Positions 25,512-30,668 of a DNA stretch of 36,269 nucleotides are shown here, piece after piece. The translations under genes and the position numbers were made by a program. The stretch is from IMG/VR virus record IMGVR_UViG_3300025120_000211, positions 1-36,269 of that record; one strand, given 5' to 3'. Numbering within the stretch: the stretch's first letter is position 1; the number at the start of each line of letters is the position of its first letter. This DNA is from a virus. The notes under the pieces are model-generated. The model ran no database searches. It had not been told where the DNA came from and saw only the letters and a program-made list of their open reading frames with translations.

Positions 25512-25896
25512 TGACCAACTCCTTAAAAGTTTCTCTGGCTTCTCTGTCAGTAGCTAATTTTGATCTACTCACTATCTCTAATCGTTTCTTTAATTCTATA
25601 GAAGCTTGTTCTTCTGAAAACACACCCAAGTATGCCCAAAAAGATTTCTCTCTACAAAGCAATCCCGCTTGTGAAACTGCCTTTTGTCCTTCGCCTTTTA
25701 TCTTAGGCATAACAGGTTGCTCTTGATCATTGATCAATACCATTGCCACTTGATACCTAGACCCTGTTGGCTGTCGAAATAAATCCTCTGGTACATCGTC
25801 TGGATGTATAACTAGTGTCAGGTTAACTCCTTTAACATCTTTCCTCATGTAACTTTGTATTGCTTCAAAGCTCATTGCCATATCTCTAATCTTCAT
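25489..25896 (-). CDS. Conserved hypothetical phage early protein, 135 aa
   Basis: I start at 25896 (MKIRDMAMSF) because TAGGAGAAAAC directly precedes that ATG; the open frame extends 25 codons further but into the upstream gene. Central pattern: NLTLVIHPDDVPEDLFRQPT, GSRYQVAMVLIND, then SQAGLLCREKSFWAYLG. This arrangement (HPDDVP...GTR....V.I.DDE.P ... AG.LC....FW..LG) is a known but unassigned phage family often found near replication or recombination genes. There is no nuclease motif. It overlaps the Mom-like gene by 11 bases. Confidence 0.8.
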   Translation of the reverse strand: MKIRDMAMSFEAIQSYMRKDVKGVNLTLVIHPDDVPEDLFRQPTGSRYQVAMVLINDQEQPVMPKIKGEGQKAVSQAGLLCREKSFWAYLGVFSEEQASIELKKRLEIVSRSKLATDREARETFKELVNDFNRIA

Positions 25897-26536
25897 GTTT
25901 TCTCCTATTACTATCATCATTAATTTTTTTCCAATTTTTAGATTGCCATTTGCATTTAAGTTTTTTATCAAATACTAATAGAAATCTATGTTTTTGACTC
26001 CTTTCCTTCCATTCTCCTTCAAGACCTTTTATCTTTCCTCTGCTGTGTTTTATTATTTGTTCTCCTAAAAACAAATCATCTTGTTTAGATTTTATATAAA
26101 AATCTTTTTTCTTTTCTGAGAGTCCGTAATAACCAAAGTTTGATGCGGAATATATAACCCCACTATGATAATCATTGTCAGCGTAACTAAGAATTGCTCT
26201 GGTATATTCACTTGTTTTTAATAATTTAATTGCTCTAGCCATAAACCAAGTTGCTAGATTGTGTTCCTTGACTTGATGATTTGGTTCTAATACAAATCGG
26301 CTTAGTTCCCACAAACCATTCTGATCGTTTCTTTCTAAACCAAAACAAGATTGACTCAACTCTGGAACAGGGAAGCCTGTAAATATGCAACCACCAACAA
26401 TTTTTTTTTTATATATCAAACCCACATTGAAACCACTCTTAAATGAAATAGATACTTTAGATAAATAGTGATGCTCTCTCATTAAACGTTCTAAAACTTT
26501 TTTAGAAACTAGCATAACGTTGTAATCAGATTTCAT
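25886..26536 (-). CDS. Mom-like GNAT-fold acyltransferase, probable DNA modification protein, 216 aa
   Basis: I start it at the ATG at 26536; a TTG at 26560 is in frame but lies in the palindrome. Features match the Mu Mom-like branch of the GNAT superfamily: HHYL near residues 22-25, a strand pair around GGCIFTG (48-54), WELSRFVL (76-83), a helix (96-107), SYADNDYHSGVIYSASNFGY (117-136) and YYG. In Mom proteins the LSR and S-[YF]-AD...H-[ST]-G-x-[IV]-Y-x-A segments form the cofactor/active-site core, and Mom itself hypermodifies adenine so the phage escapes restriction. Length is close to Mom (about 230 aa). The exact chemistry here is unknown. It is preceded directly by palindrome copy 3 and has no clear ribosome binding site. 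Confidence 0.65.
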   Translation of the reverse strand: MKSDYNVMLVSKKVLERLMREHHYLSKVSISFKSGFNVGLIYKKKIVGGCIFTGFPVPELSQSCFGLERNDQNGLWELSRFVLEPNHQVKEHNLATWFMARAIKLLKTSEYTRAILSYADNDYHSGVIYSASNFGYYGLSEKKKDFYIKSKQDDLFLGEQIIKHSRGKIKGLEGEWKERSQKHRFLLVFDKKLKCKWQSKNWKKINDDSNRRKHED

Positions 26537-26545
26537 TGTTGTTAT

Positions 26546-26563
26546 ATATTGAATGCTCAATAT
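26546..26563. repeat. Palindromic element copy 3
   Basis: ATATTGA (26546-26552), centre ATGC, TCAATAT (26557-26563). It sits 10 bases upstream of the ATG of the Mom-like gene (minus strand) and abuts the stop of a possible 26-aa frame. Its core differs from copy 1 only at two central bases. A further, badly decayed look-alike lies at 26614-26628. Confidence 0.75.
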
Positions 26564-26644
26564 TTAAGAAAAATCAGAGTTTTGGGTAAAAAGTCGATCC
26601 CACAACACGGTTGTATTGAACGAATCAAGATCAAGTAATACCAT
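26564..26644 (-). CDS. Possible 26-aa micro-protein
   Basis: ATG at 26644 with AGGGGGA a few bases upstream; stop at 26564-26566, touching palindrome copy 3. The peptide begins MVLLDLDSFNTTVLWDRLFT. The good ribosome binding site and position between two operon genes make translation possible, and as a leader peptide it could couple the Mom-like gene to upstream translation. No family is recognised and a chance frame of this size is not unlikely. Confidence 0.35.
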   Translation of the reverse strand: MVLLDLDSFNTTVLWDRLFTQNSDFS

Positions 26645-26658
26645 AGCATCCCCCTAAT

Positions 26659-26766
26659 TTAACTATTTTTAGTCTTTTTAACCTTGATAACTTCCATTAT
26701 AAGTTCTTCGTCTGATCTCGTTTCTTTCCAAACTTTATAAAGTTTTCTCATTCTTTTGTTTTCCAT
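26659..26766 (-). CDS. Small basic helical protein, 35 aa
   Basis: Starts inside the end of the HNH gene (32-base overlap) with GGGGAG about 7 bases before the ATG. The peptide begins MENKRMRKLYKVWKETRSDE and continues as one amphipathic charged helix ending in KKTKNS. It fills a gap of the operon that would otherwise be empty. No family is recognised. Confidence 0.5.
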   Translation of the reverse strand: MENKRMRKLYKVWKETRSDEELIMEVIKVKKTKNS

Positions 26767-27028
26767 TCTTGTACTCCCCATAAGTATTTTTTGCCCAATC
26801 CAAAACATCTATTCCTTTCATTGCCCACCACAAACTTTCGTTTCCTTTAGTGTGACAATTCATATGATGCTCTGCACAAAGGGGAACTGCAAACTCATCT
26901 GAATTCTTAGTTCCCAAACCCCTTCTTTCCGCATGTCTTAAATGATGTGCGTGTTCTCCAACCCCACCACAAACCAAACAAGGATGTGATCTTATGTGTT
27001 TTAGATAAGCTTGGCTTCTGTACTTCAT
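26735..27028 (-). CDS. HNH-type nuclease, DUF968/Ref-like, 97 aa
   Basis: HPCLVCGGVGEHAHHLRHAE (residues 15-34) gives the CxxC zinc knuckle half and the AHH general-base part. NSDEFAVPLCAEHHMNCHTK (42-61) gives the second metal half (PLC..HH...H), followed by GNESLWWAMKGIDVLDWA. This is the pattern of short phage HNH nucleases related to DUF968 and the RecA-dependent nuclease Ref. All conserved Cys and His are present, so it is probably active. It lies next to an SSB-like gene and an annealing protein in the same operon, which suggests a role in recombination or processing of replication intermediates. The ribosome binding site is weak. Confidence 0.8.
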   Translation of the reverse strand: MKYRSQAYLKHIRSHPCLVCGGVGEHAHHLRHAERRGLGTKNSDEFAVPLCAEHHMNCHTKGNESLWWAMKGIDVLDWAKNTYGEYKNGKQKNEKTL

Positions 27029-27346
27029 TTAAAAAGGAACATCCTCATCAGAAGCTTCTGCTACTGCAACTGTTTCAGCTACTTGCTGTGCTTGTTGCTG
27101 TTCAACTTTAACGTATGGCATTTCTAATCTTGCAAACTTGTATTGCTTTCCTGTATTTTTAGCAACCCTATCCCACATAGCTAAATCCATTTCTATTTCT
27201 GGAATATTAGATTCCTTAAACTTCTCAGCCATTGCCTTAACAAGTGCTTTAGGTATTTTAATTTTACCTTTCATATCTGGATGACTCTTCATCTTCTTAT
27301 AGTCATTAGTAAATATGTTGCCTTCGCCTTTAATGTATTCAGTCAT
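27029..27346 (-). CDS. SSB-like protein with acidic C-terminal tip, 105 aa
   Basis: I start at 27346 (MTEYIKGEGN) because AGAGGAGAAATATA precedes that ATG and it overlaps the upstream stop as TAATG. Residues 1-75 have an OB-fold-like strand pattern (GNIFTNDYKKMKSHPDMKGK, IEMDLAMWDRVAKNTGKQYK, FARLEMPYV). A Gln/Ala/Val linker follows, and the last residues are DEDVPF, equivalent to the DDDIPF tip by which bacterial SSB recruits partner proteins. It is shorter than E. coli SSB (about 178 aa). The neighbouring annealing protein and nuclease fit with single-strand DNA handling. The family is inferred from tail and context more than from the core. Confidence 0.65.
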   Translation of the reverse strand: MTEYIKGEGNIFTNDYKKMKSHPDMKGKIKIPKALVKAMAEKFKESNIPEIEMDLAMWDRVAKNTGKQYKFARLEMPYVKVEQQQAQQVAETVAVAEASDEDVPF

Positions 27347-27483
27347 TATATTTCTCCTCTGTATTCTTTGCACAAGTTAATCGTGAACTGTTTTAAATCC
27401 CTTCTCTTTTCTTCTAGTTCAACACTTGATAACTCAACATCAATAGCAAGCAATAATTCCTTTTCTAATAAGTTAAAGTTCAT
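27346..27483 (-). CDS. Small acidic helical protein, 45 aa
   Basis: Tiled exactly between neighbours: ATG overlaps the upstream stop and its own stop overlaps the SSB-like start (both TAATG). GAAGGAG lies about 8 bases upstream. The peptide begins MNFNLLEKELLLAIDVELSS and continues as charged helix with one Cys near the end. No family is recognised; tiling and ribosome binding site make it a likely real gene. Confidence 0.65.
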   Translation of the reverse strand: MNFNLLEKELLLAIDVELSSVELEEKRRDLKQFTINLCKEYRGEI

Positions 27484-27758
27484 TATTTTTCTCCTTCTGT
27501 TGTATTTTCTTGTTTATAAGTACCAGAATAAATCTCTTTACCTTCTTGTTCTGCGGTATCTGTTTCTGATATTTGATTAGCATCCCAATCAATAATATTA
27601 AGCGGGGTAACTTGTGCAACATAATTTGTACCTTGATAAGTAACGTAAGCGAATTGCTGTGCTTGCGTTTGACTATCAAAAAGTCCAATAGCAGTAGTTA
27701 ATGGTAAAAGACTATTGGGATCACCGTAAGTAACGTGAACTATCCATTTATTATTCAT
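27483..27758 (-). CDS. Hypothetical protein, 91 aa
   Basis: A small alpha/beta sequence: KWIVHVTYGDPNSLLPLTTA, then FDSQTQAQQFAYVTYQGTNY and VAQVTPLNIIDW, followed by an acidic, disordered C-terminal third. The first two thirds look like a SPOR- or DUF-type strand-helix-strand unit, but no family is certain. GAGGA precedes the ATG. It overlaps the annealing-protein gene by 8 bases and the next small gene by one base, so it is part of the recombination operon. Confidence 0.7.
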   Translation of the reverse strand: MNNKWIVHVTYGDPNSLLPLTTAIGLFDSQTQAQQFAYVTYQGTNYVAQVTPLNIIDWDANQISETDTAEQEGKEIYSGTYKQENTTEGEK

Positions 27759-28476
27759 TTATATTTTCCTCTGTTGTTGTATCTTTACTAGGTAAATCTG
27801 CTTTAGTTTTAGCTAATAGATTTAATATTTCATCGTAAGCTTTAGAGTCATGTTTTTCTAATAAAACAAACTGACTCTTACTCCCGTTATAAAGTTCTAA
27901 TAAAGATTCTTTTGTTGTAGGTGCTAATTTTGATTCTAATATTGCTTTAAAACTTTCTACAAAAAAATCTGTAGTCCATAATTTTCCTTCGTGAAGAATT
28001 GATTCTTCTTGTGCAACTTCTTCTATCTCAACTACCTGTTCTTTTTTTGGTTTAAGTTTCACTACTGTCTTTGGTGCTTCTCTATCAGCAATATCTTCTC
28101 CTCGATACACATGTGCTCCTAATCCAAATAAACTTATATTTTTAACTAAACACCTCATTTTAGTATTAGCAACATCAACAACATCCCAATCTTTTTTTGC
28201 TCTGTTATTGAAATCAGTTATTGCCAACCACATAGGATGTGTCAAACCGTCTATAGTAACTTTACTATGCACAGAAGCAGTACCGTTGGGATAAACCATG
28301 CAGTCCATAATTCCATGTATAGGATGTTCAAACTGTTGAAATTCAAATTGTATTTCTGGAAAATGTGTATTTATTTCTTGCCACATATCAGTCCAACTGA
28401 CGTAATCAAATTGACCCTTCTTATCTTTCTCTACAGTAACGGAGTTTAATTTACTCCAAATACTTTCTTTACTCAT
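27751..28476 (-). CDS. Single-strand DNA annealing protein, DUF1071 type, 241 aa
   Basis: The N-terminal two thirds match the DUF1071 annealing-protein pattern: DYVSWTDMWQEINTHFPEIQ (residues 24-43), a YPNGTASVHSKVTIDG segment (77-92), HPMWLAITDFNNRAKKDWDV, then TKMRCLVKNISLFGLGAHVY and RGEDIA. The motif MRCLVK..SLFGLG..VY..ED is the family hallmark. Such proteins anneal complementary single strands for phage recombination, working with an exonuclease and an SSB, both of which are encoded nearby. The last 90 residues are a charged, probably flexible tail. AAAGGAG precedes the ATG. It overlaps both neighbours by 8 bases. Confidence 0.85.
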   Translation of the reverse strand: MSKESIWSKLNSVTVEKDKKGQFDYVSWTDMWQEINTHFPEIQFEFQQFEHPIHGIMDCMVYPNGTASVHSKVTIDGLTHPMWLAITDFNNRAKKDWDVVDVANTKMRCLVKNISLFGLGAHVYRGEDIADREAPKTVVKLKPKKEQVVEIEEVAQEESILHEGKLWTTDFFVESFKAILESKLAPTTKESLLELYNGSKSQFVLLEKHDSKAYDEILNLLAKTKADLPSKDTTTEENINE

Positions 28477-28705
28477 CTTCTGCTCCTTTATTGGTTAATA
28501 AATCTAGTAATTCAATTTTGTCTGTTTTGACAAATTCTTTTTTGTTCGTTGTATGTTCTATATCCAATCCATTGTATTTGAATTTAATAGTCAACCTCTT
28601 CCCTTCCTCTATCAATTTTGGATTCAATCCCCTTCTTGTAGAAGCTTGTATAAATCCAATAATTGATCTCTCATAAGTATTTTGTTTTTCATAATCAAGA
28701 AACAT
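28469..28705 (-). CDS. Hypothetical protein, 78 aa
   Basis: A basic N-terminal helix (YERSIIGFIQASTRRGLNPK), a strand pair (KRLTIKFKYNGLDIEHTTN) and an acidic end. No recognised family. AGGAAG lies before the ATG. The gene overlaps the nuclease gene by 11 bases and the annealing protein by 8 bases, so it is sandwiched between two recombination genes and could be a cofactor for one of them (inference from position only). Confidence 0.7.
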   Translation of the reverse strand: MFLDYEKQNTYERSIIGFIQASTRRGLNPKLIEEGKRLTIKFKYNGLDIEHTTNKKEFVKTDKIELLDLLTNKGAEDE

Positions 28706-29591
28706 TTTCTTCCTCCCATTTTTTAAATTGACTACAGTATTTACTGACGTTGCAATAGTTAAGACATCTAATCGGTTCTGACTTCCTTTCTTCTATGTAA
28801 TAATCATCGTGATCGTTGTCTTTAAGTGCCTTTTCTGCTTCTTCTTTGTTGTCATATACCTTTAGTGCCCTGACTCTTTTTTTCTTCATTACAGCATACT
28901 TATCGTCCTTCGCCCATGTATCGTCCTTACTGCAAAGAGGTAACTCTTTTCCTTCCATATGTGCCAATACAGCCTTTTGATGTTCTAGCACTCTGCCCTC
29001 GACAAATTTATCTTGTTCTTCTTCACTCCATAAAGGAATATCAATAACTTGTATAGGGGCATCTGGATAGTCTTCTTTTTGCTGATAATTGTTTGCTTTA
29101 TGATCTCTGAATATAGCTATAATCTCTAGCTTTTTGACCTTTAACCCTTTAGCTTTTCTAACCATATACGCATAGCTGTTAAGTTGTTTAACCCAATCTG
29201 GCTTTGGCTGTTCTCCCATGATCACGCTGTAAACTCCAACGTACTTATAGTCTTGTATAATTACACCGTCATCCTCTATTTGTTGAACGTCTATTGCTCC
29301 TGATAGCGTCCACCCTTTAACCTCTGTATAAAGTCTTTCTTCGCTAATTGTCGTATCACTTTCATCAATGCCAACCTCTAAAACTTTGTGCATCATTGTT
29401 CCCATGATTGCGTAATATCTATCTACAACATCTTCTACCAATTGATTTTTGTGTAAATTTTTCAACAAAGATATTCGTGCTGAACCTATCGCTTCTGTTA
29501 TCGACAGTCTTGAACCTTTTTTTGTGTATTCGTCACGCTGAACTAAGTTAACAAAAACCTGTGGTAAATTTTTCTTATTTGTAAGTTTCAT
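28695..29591 (-). CDS. PD-(D/E)XK nuclease, Cas4/RecB-like with possible Fe-S cysteines, 298 aa
   Basis: Core motifs are in order: H68 in GTMMHKVLE, D101 in LSGAIDV, D114-Y-K116 in IIQDYKYVG, and Q136 in WVKQLNSYAYM. This is the RecB/Cas4/AddB nuclease motif set. C220 (ELPLCS) plus C276, C280 and C286 (RCLNYCNVSKYC) give the one-plus-three cysteine spacing that binds a 4Fe-4S cluster in Cas4 and AddB. It probably resects double-stranded ends to expose single strands for the neighbouring annealing protein, replacing the lambda-exo role. No Cas genes are near, so this is a phage recombination enzyme rather than a CRISPR adaptor. AAGGAGAGG precedes the ATG. Confidence 0.85.
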   Translation of the reverse strand: MKLTNKKNLPQVFVNLVQRDEYTKKGSRLSITEAIGSARISLLKNLHKNQLVEDVVDRYYAIMGTMMHKVLEVGIDESDTTISEERLYTEVKGWTLSGAIDVQQIEDDGVIIQDYKYVGVYSVIMGEQPKPDWVKQLNSYAYMVRKAKGLKVKKLEIIAIFRDHKANNYQQKEDYPDAPIQVIDIPLWSEEEQDKFVEGRVLEHQKAVLAHMEGKELPLCSKDDTWAKDDKYAVMKKKRVRALKVYDNKEEAEKALKDNDHDDYYIEERKSEPIRCLNYCNVSKYCSQFKKWEEENVS

Positions 29592-29754
29592 TTTTCCTCT
29601 CCTTTTTTGCGTTTACCATTTCTTTTTCATATTCTAAACCTGACACCAAAATTTCAATACGTCCTAAAATAGCAACACACTCTTTAAGATTTCTAATCAT
29701 TTCTTGACAGTTATCATCTGCTTCTTTTATTTGTTTATAGATATCTTTTTTCAT
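29575..29754 (-). CDS. Small coiled-coil protein, 59 aa
   Basis: ATG overlaps the upstream stop as ATGA, and the end overlaps the nuclease start by 17 bases. The peptide begins MKKDIYKQIKEADDNCQEMI and is one long charged helix with heptad spacing and two cysteines. The nuclease's ribosome binding site lies within it, so the two are translationally coupled. No family is recognised. Confidence 0.6.
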   Translation of the reverse strand: MKKDIYKQIKEADDNCQEMIRNLKECVAILGRIEILVSGLEYEKEMVNAKKERKNETYK

Positions 29755-30032
29755 TGTGTTATTTCTGTAGAAGTTATAACTCTAAAAACTCTCAGTCCTT
29801 CTTTTTCAACAAAAGTTTTAACATAAAACTTATCTATCTCTTCCAACTTCACGTTAATAGCCGTTATACAGCGATAAACTTGTTGTCTGGACGTTTCAAC
29901 GTCTAGGTCTTTGTTGGGTATGAAGAACGTATCTCCTACGTCTAAAGCTTCTAATGTAGTTCTAATCTTGCTTTTCTTTCTGCCCCTAGTATCGTCTGGC
30001 ATAGGAAGTTTTTCTATCTGATAAATTTCCAT
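29751..30032 (-). CDS. Conserved hypothetical phage protein, 93 aa
   Basis: Pattern: IEKLPMPDDTRGRKKSKIRT, then LEALDVGDTFFIPNKDLDVE, with a C-terminal strand-rich part (KLEEIDKFYVKTFVEKEGLR, VFRVI). Small phage proteins with G-R-..-K-.. followed by L..L..GDSF.IP... are common in early regions. The shape suggests a small DNA-associated protein with a helical centre (SRQQVYRCITAINVK) that recalls helix-turn-helix units, but this is not certain. GAGGA precedes the ATG. It is the second gene behind the early promoter. Confidence 0.75.
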   Translation of the reverse strand: MEIYQIEKLPMPDDTRGRKKSKIRTTLEALDVGDTFFIPNKDLDVETSRQQVYRCITAINVKLEEIDKFYVKTFVEKEGLRVFRVITSTEITQ

Positions 30033-30173
30033 TTAATAGTCCTCTGTTAATTGATTGGCAAGTGATGTTTTGCAAGCGTAATGACTGTAATGAGGTTTAA
30101 TAAAAGTATCGCCACATACAGAACATATGTTATTTTCTTGCTCAACAATTATTGTGTTGTTAGTTTTGCTCAT
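30033..30173 (-). CDS. Small zinc-finger-like protein, 46 aa; first gene of leftward operon
   Basis: The peptide begins MSKTNNTIIVEQENNICSVC. The segment CSVCGDTFIKPHYSHYAC places two Cys, two His and a further Cys at zinc-finger-like spacing. The stop is directly before the next start. It is the first frame behind the sigma70-type promoter at 30203-30232. The ribosome binding site is weak (GAGAACC). Such a small leading zinc protein in an early operon may be a host-takeover factor; function unknown. Confidence 0.6.
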   Translation of the reverse strand: MSKTNNTIIVEQENNICSVCGDTFIKPHYSHYACKTSLANQLTEDY

Positions 30174-30202
30174 GTTTGGTTCTCGTAAAAATCTATTGTT
30201 GC

Positions 30203-30232
30203 ATTTTAATCTTTCTTCAATAATAATGTCAA
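30203..30232 (-). promoter_or_regulatory. Sigma70-type promoter for leftward early operon
   Basis: On the minus strand, TTGACA (30232-30227) is followed after 18 bases by TAAAAT (30208-30203): a perfect -35 box and a five-of-six -10 box. The expected start would be about 12 bases further on, ahead of the first gene at 30173. It is the best host-type promoter match I found in the window. Confidence 0.7.
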
Positions 30233-30281
30233 CATAATAATTTTTAGAAGAGCAAACAAAATTATTTTAGGAGAGCAAAAA

Positions 30282-30575
30282 ATTAAAGACGAAACGACCA
30301 ATCAAGAAGCAAAAGAAGAATTGCAATTTGCTATACTTGTCCAAGCCATAAGAGACTGTGCATCTAAAAATAGAGATACACAAATCAAGGCTATTGAATG
30401 GTTTATTTCTGATGAATTTAAATTGTTTTGCGAAGATTTAGATTTAGATACATACTCTCTTAGAGAGTCCATGATGTCGATTTTATCAACTCCAAGTGCC
30501 ACGCTAAAAGAAAATGCTGAAGACACTATATCAAGTTTGAGAGCGTCAGTGTGGCAAAGAAAAACTCACTCGTAA
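30282..30575 (+). CDS. Conserved phage protein of unknown function, 97 aa, probable ATT start
   Basis: No ATG or GTG is available for this frame: the only standard start is a TTG at 30321, poorly placed for translation and cutting into the conserved part. AGGAGAG (30269-30275) is followed after 6 bases by ATT at 30282, which gives the protein (M)KDETTNQEAKEELQFAILVQ..., then AIEWFISDEFKLFCEDLDLD and LRESMMSIL. The pattern LQ.A...QAI.D....... A.EWF.S.EF...C...L recurs in small phage proteins of unknown function that usually start well before LQ. If ATT is not used, the product is the 84-aa form from TTG (30321). It lies ahead of the primase-helicase. Confidence 0.65.
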   Translation: MKDETTNQEAKEELQFAILVQAIRDCASKNRDTQIKAIEWFISDEFKLFCEDLDLDTYSLRESMMSILSTPSATLKENAEDTISSLRASVWQRKTHS

Positions 30576-30603
30576 GAGTTAGAAATAGATGAAAGGTTCT
30601 AGA

Positions 30604-30623
30604 TTATAACTAGCTAGTTATAA
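30604..30623. promoter_or_regulatory. Perfect 20-bp palindrome before the primase-helicase gene
   Basis: TTATAACTAG (30604-30613) with CTAGTTATAA (30614-30623), flanked on both sides by CTAGATTATA direct repeats. It lies 45 bases before the primase-helicase ATG, in the only gap of this rightward segment. AT-rich sequence following it (TATATAAATATAG) could hold a -10 element. It may be an operator or an origin element; there is no U-run, so it is not a terminator. Confidence 0.5.
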
Positions 30624-30668
30624 ACTAGATTATATAAATATAGTATTAATATAGAGAGAGAGCAAGAA

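Noticed and set aside
26614-26628. Possible fifth copy of the palindrome (TATTGAACG then AATCAA)
   Set aside because: Only the left arm matches; the right arm is shifted and mismatched, so dyad symmetry is lost. At best a decayed copy.
28695-29591. Cas4-like gene as part of a CRISPR system
   Set aside because: No other cas gene and no repeat-spacer array in the window; neighbours are phage recombination genes.
30302-30526. Minus-strand frame over the ATT-start gene
   Set aside because: The plus-strand product matches a recurrent phage pattern and has a ribosome binding site; the antisense frame has neither.
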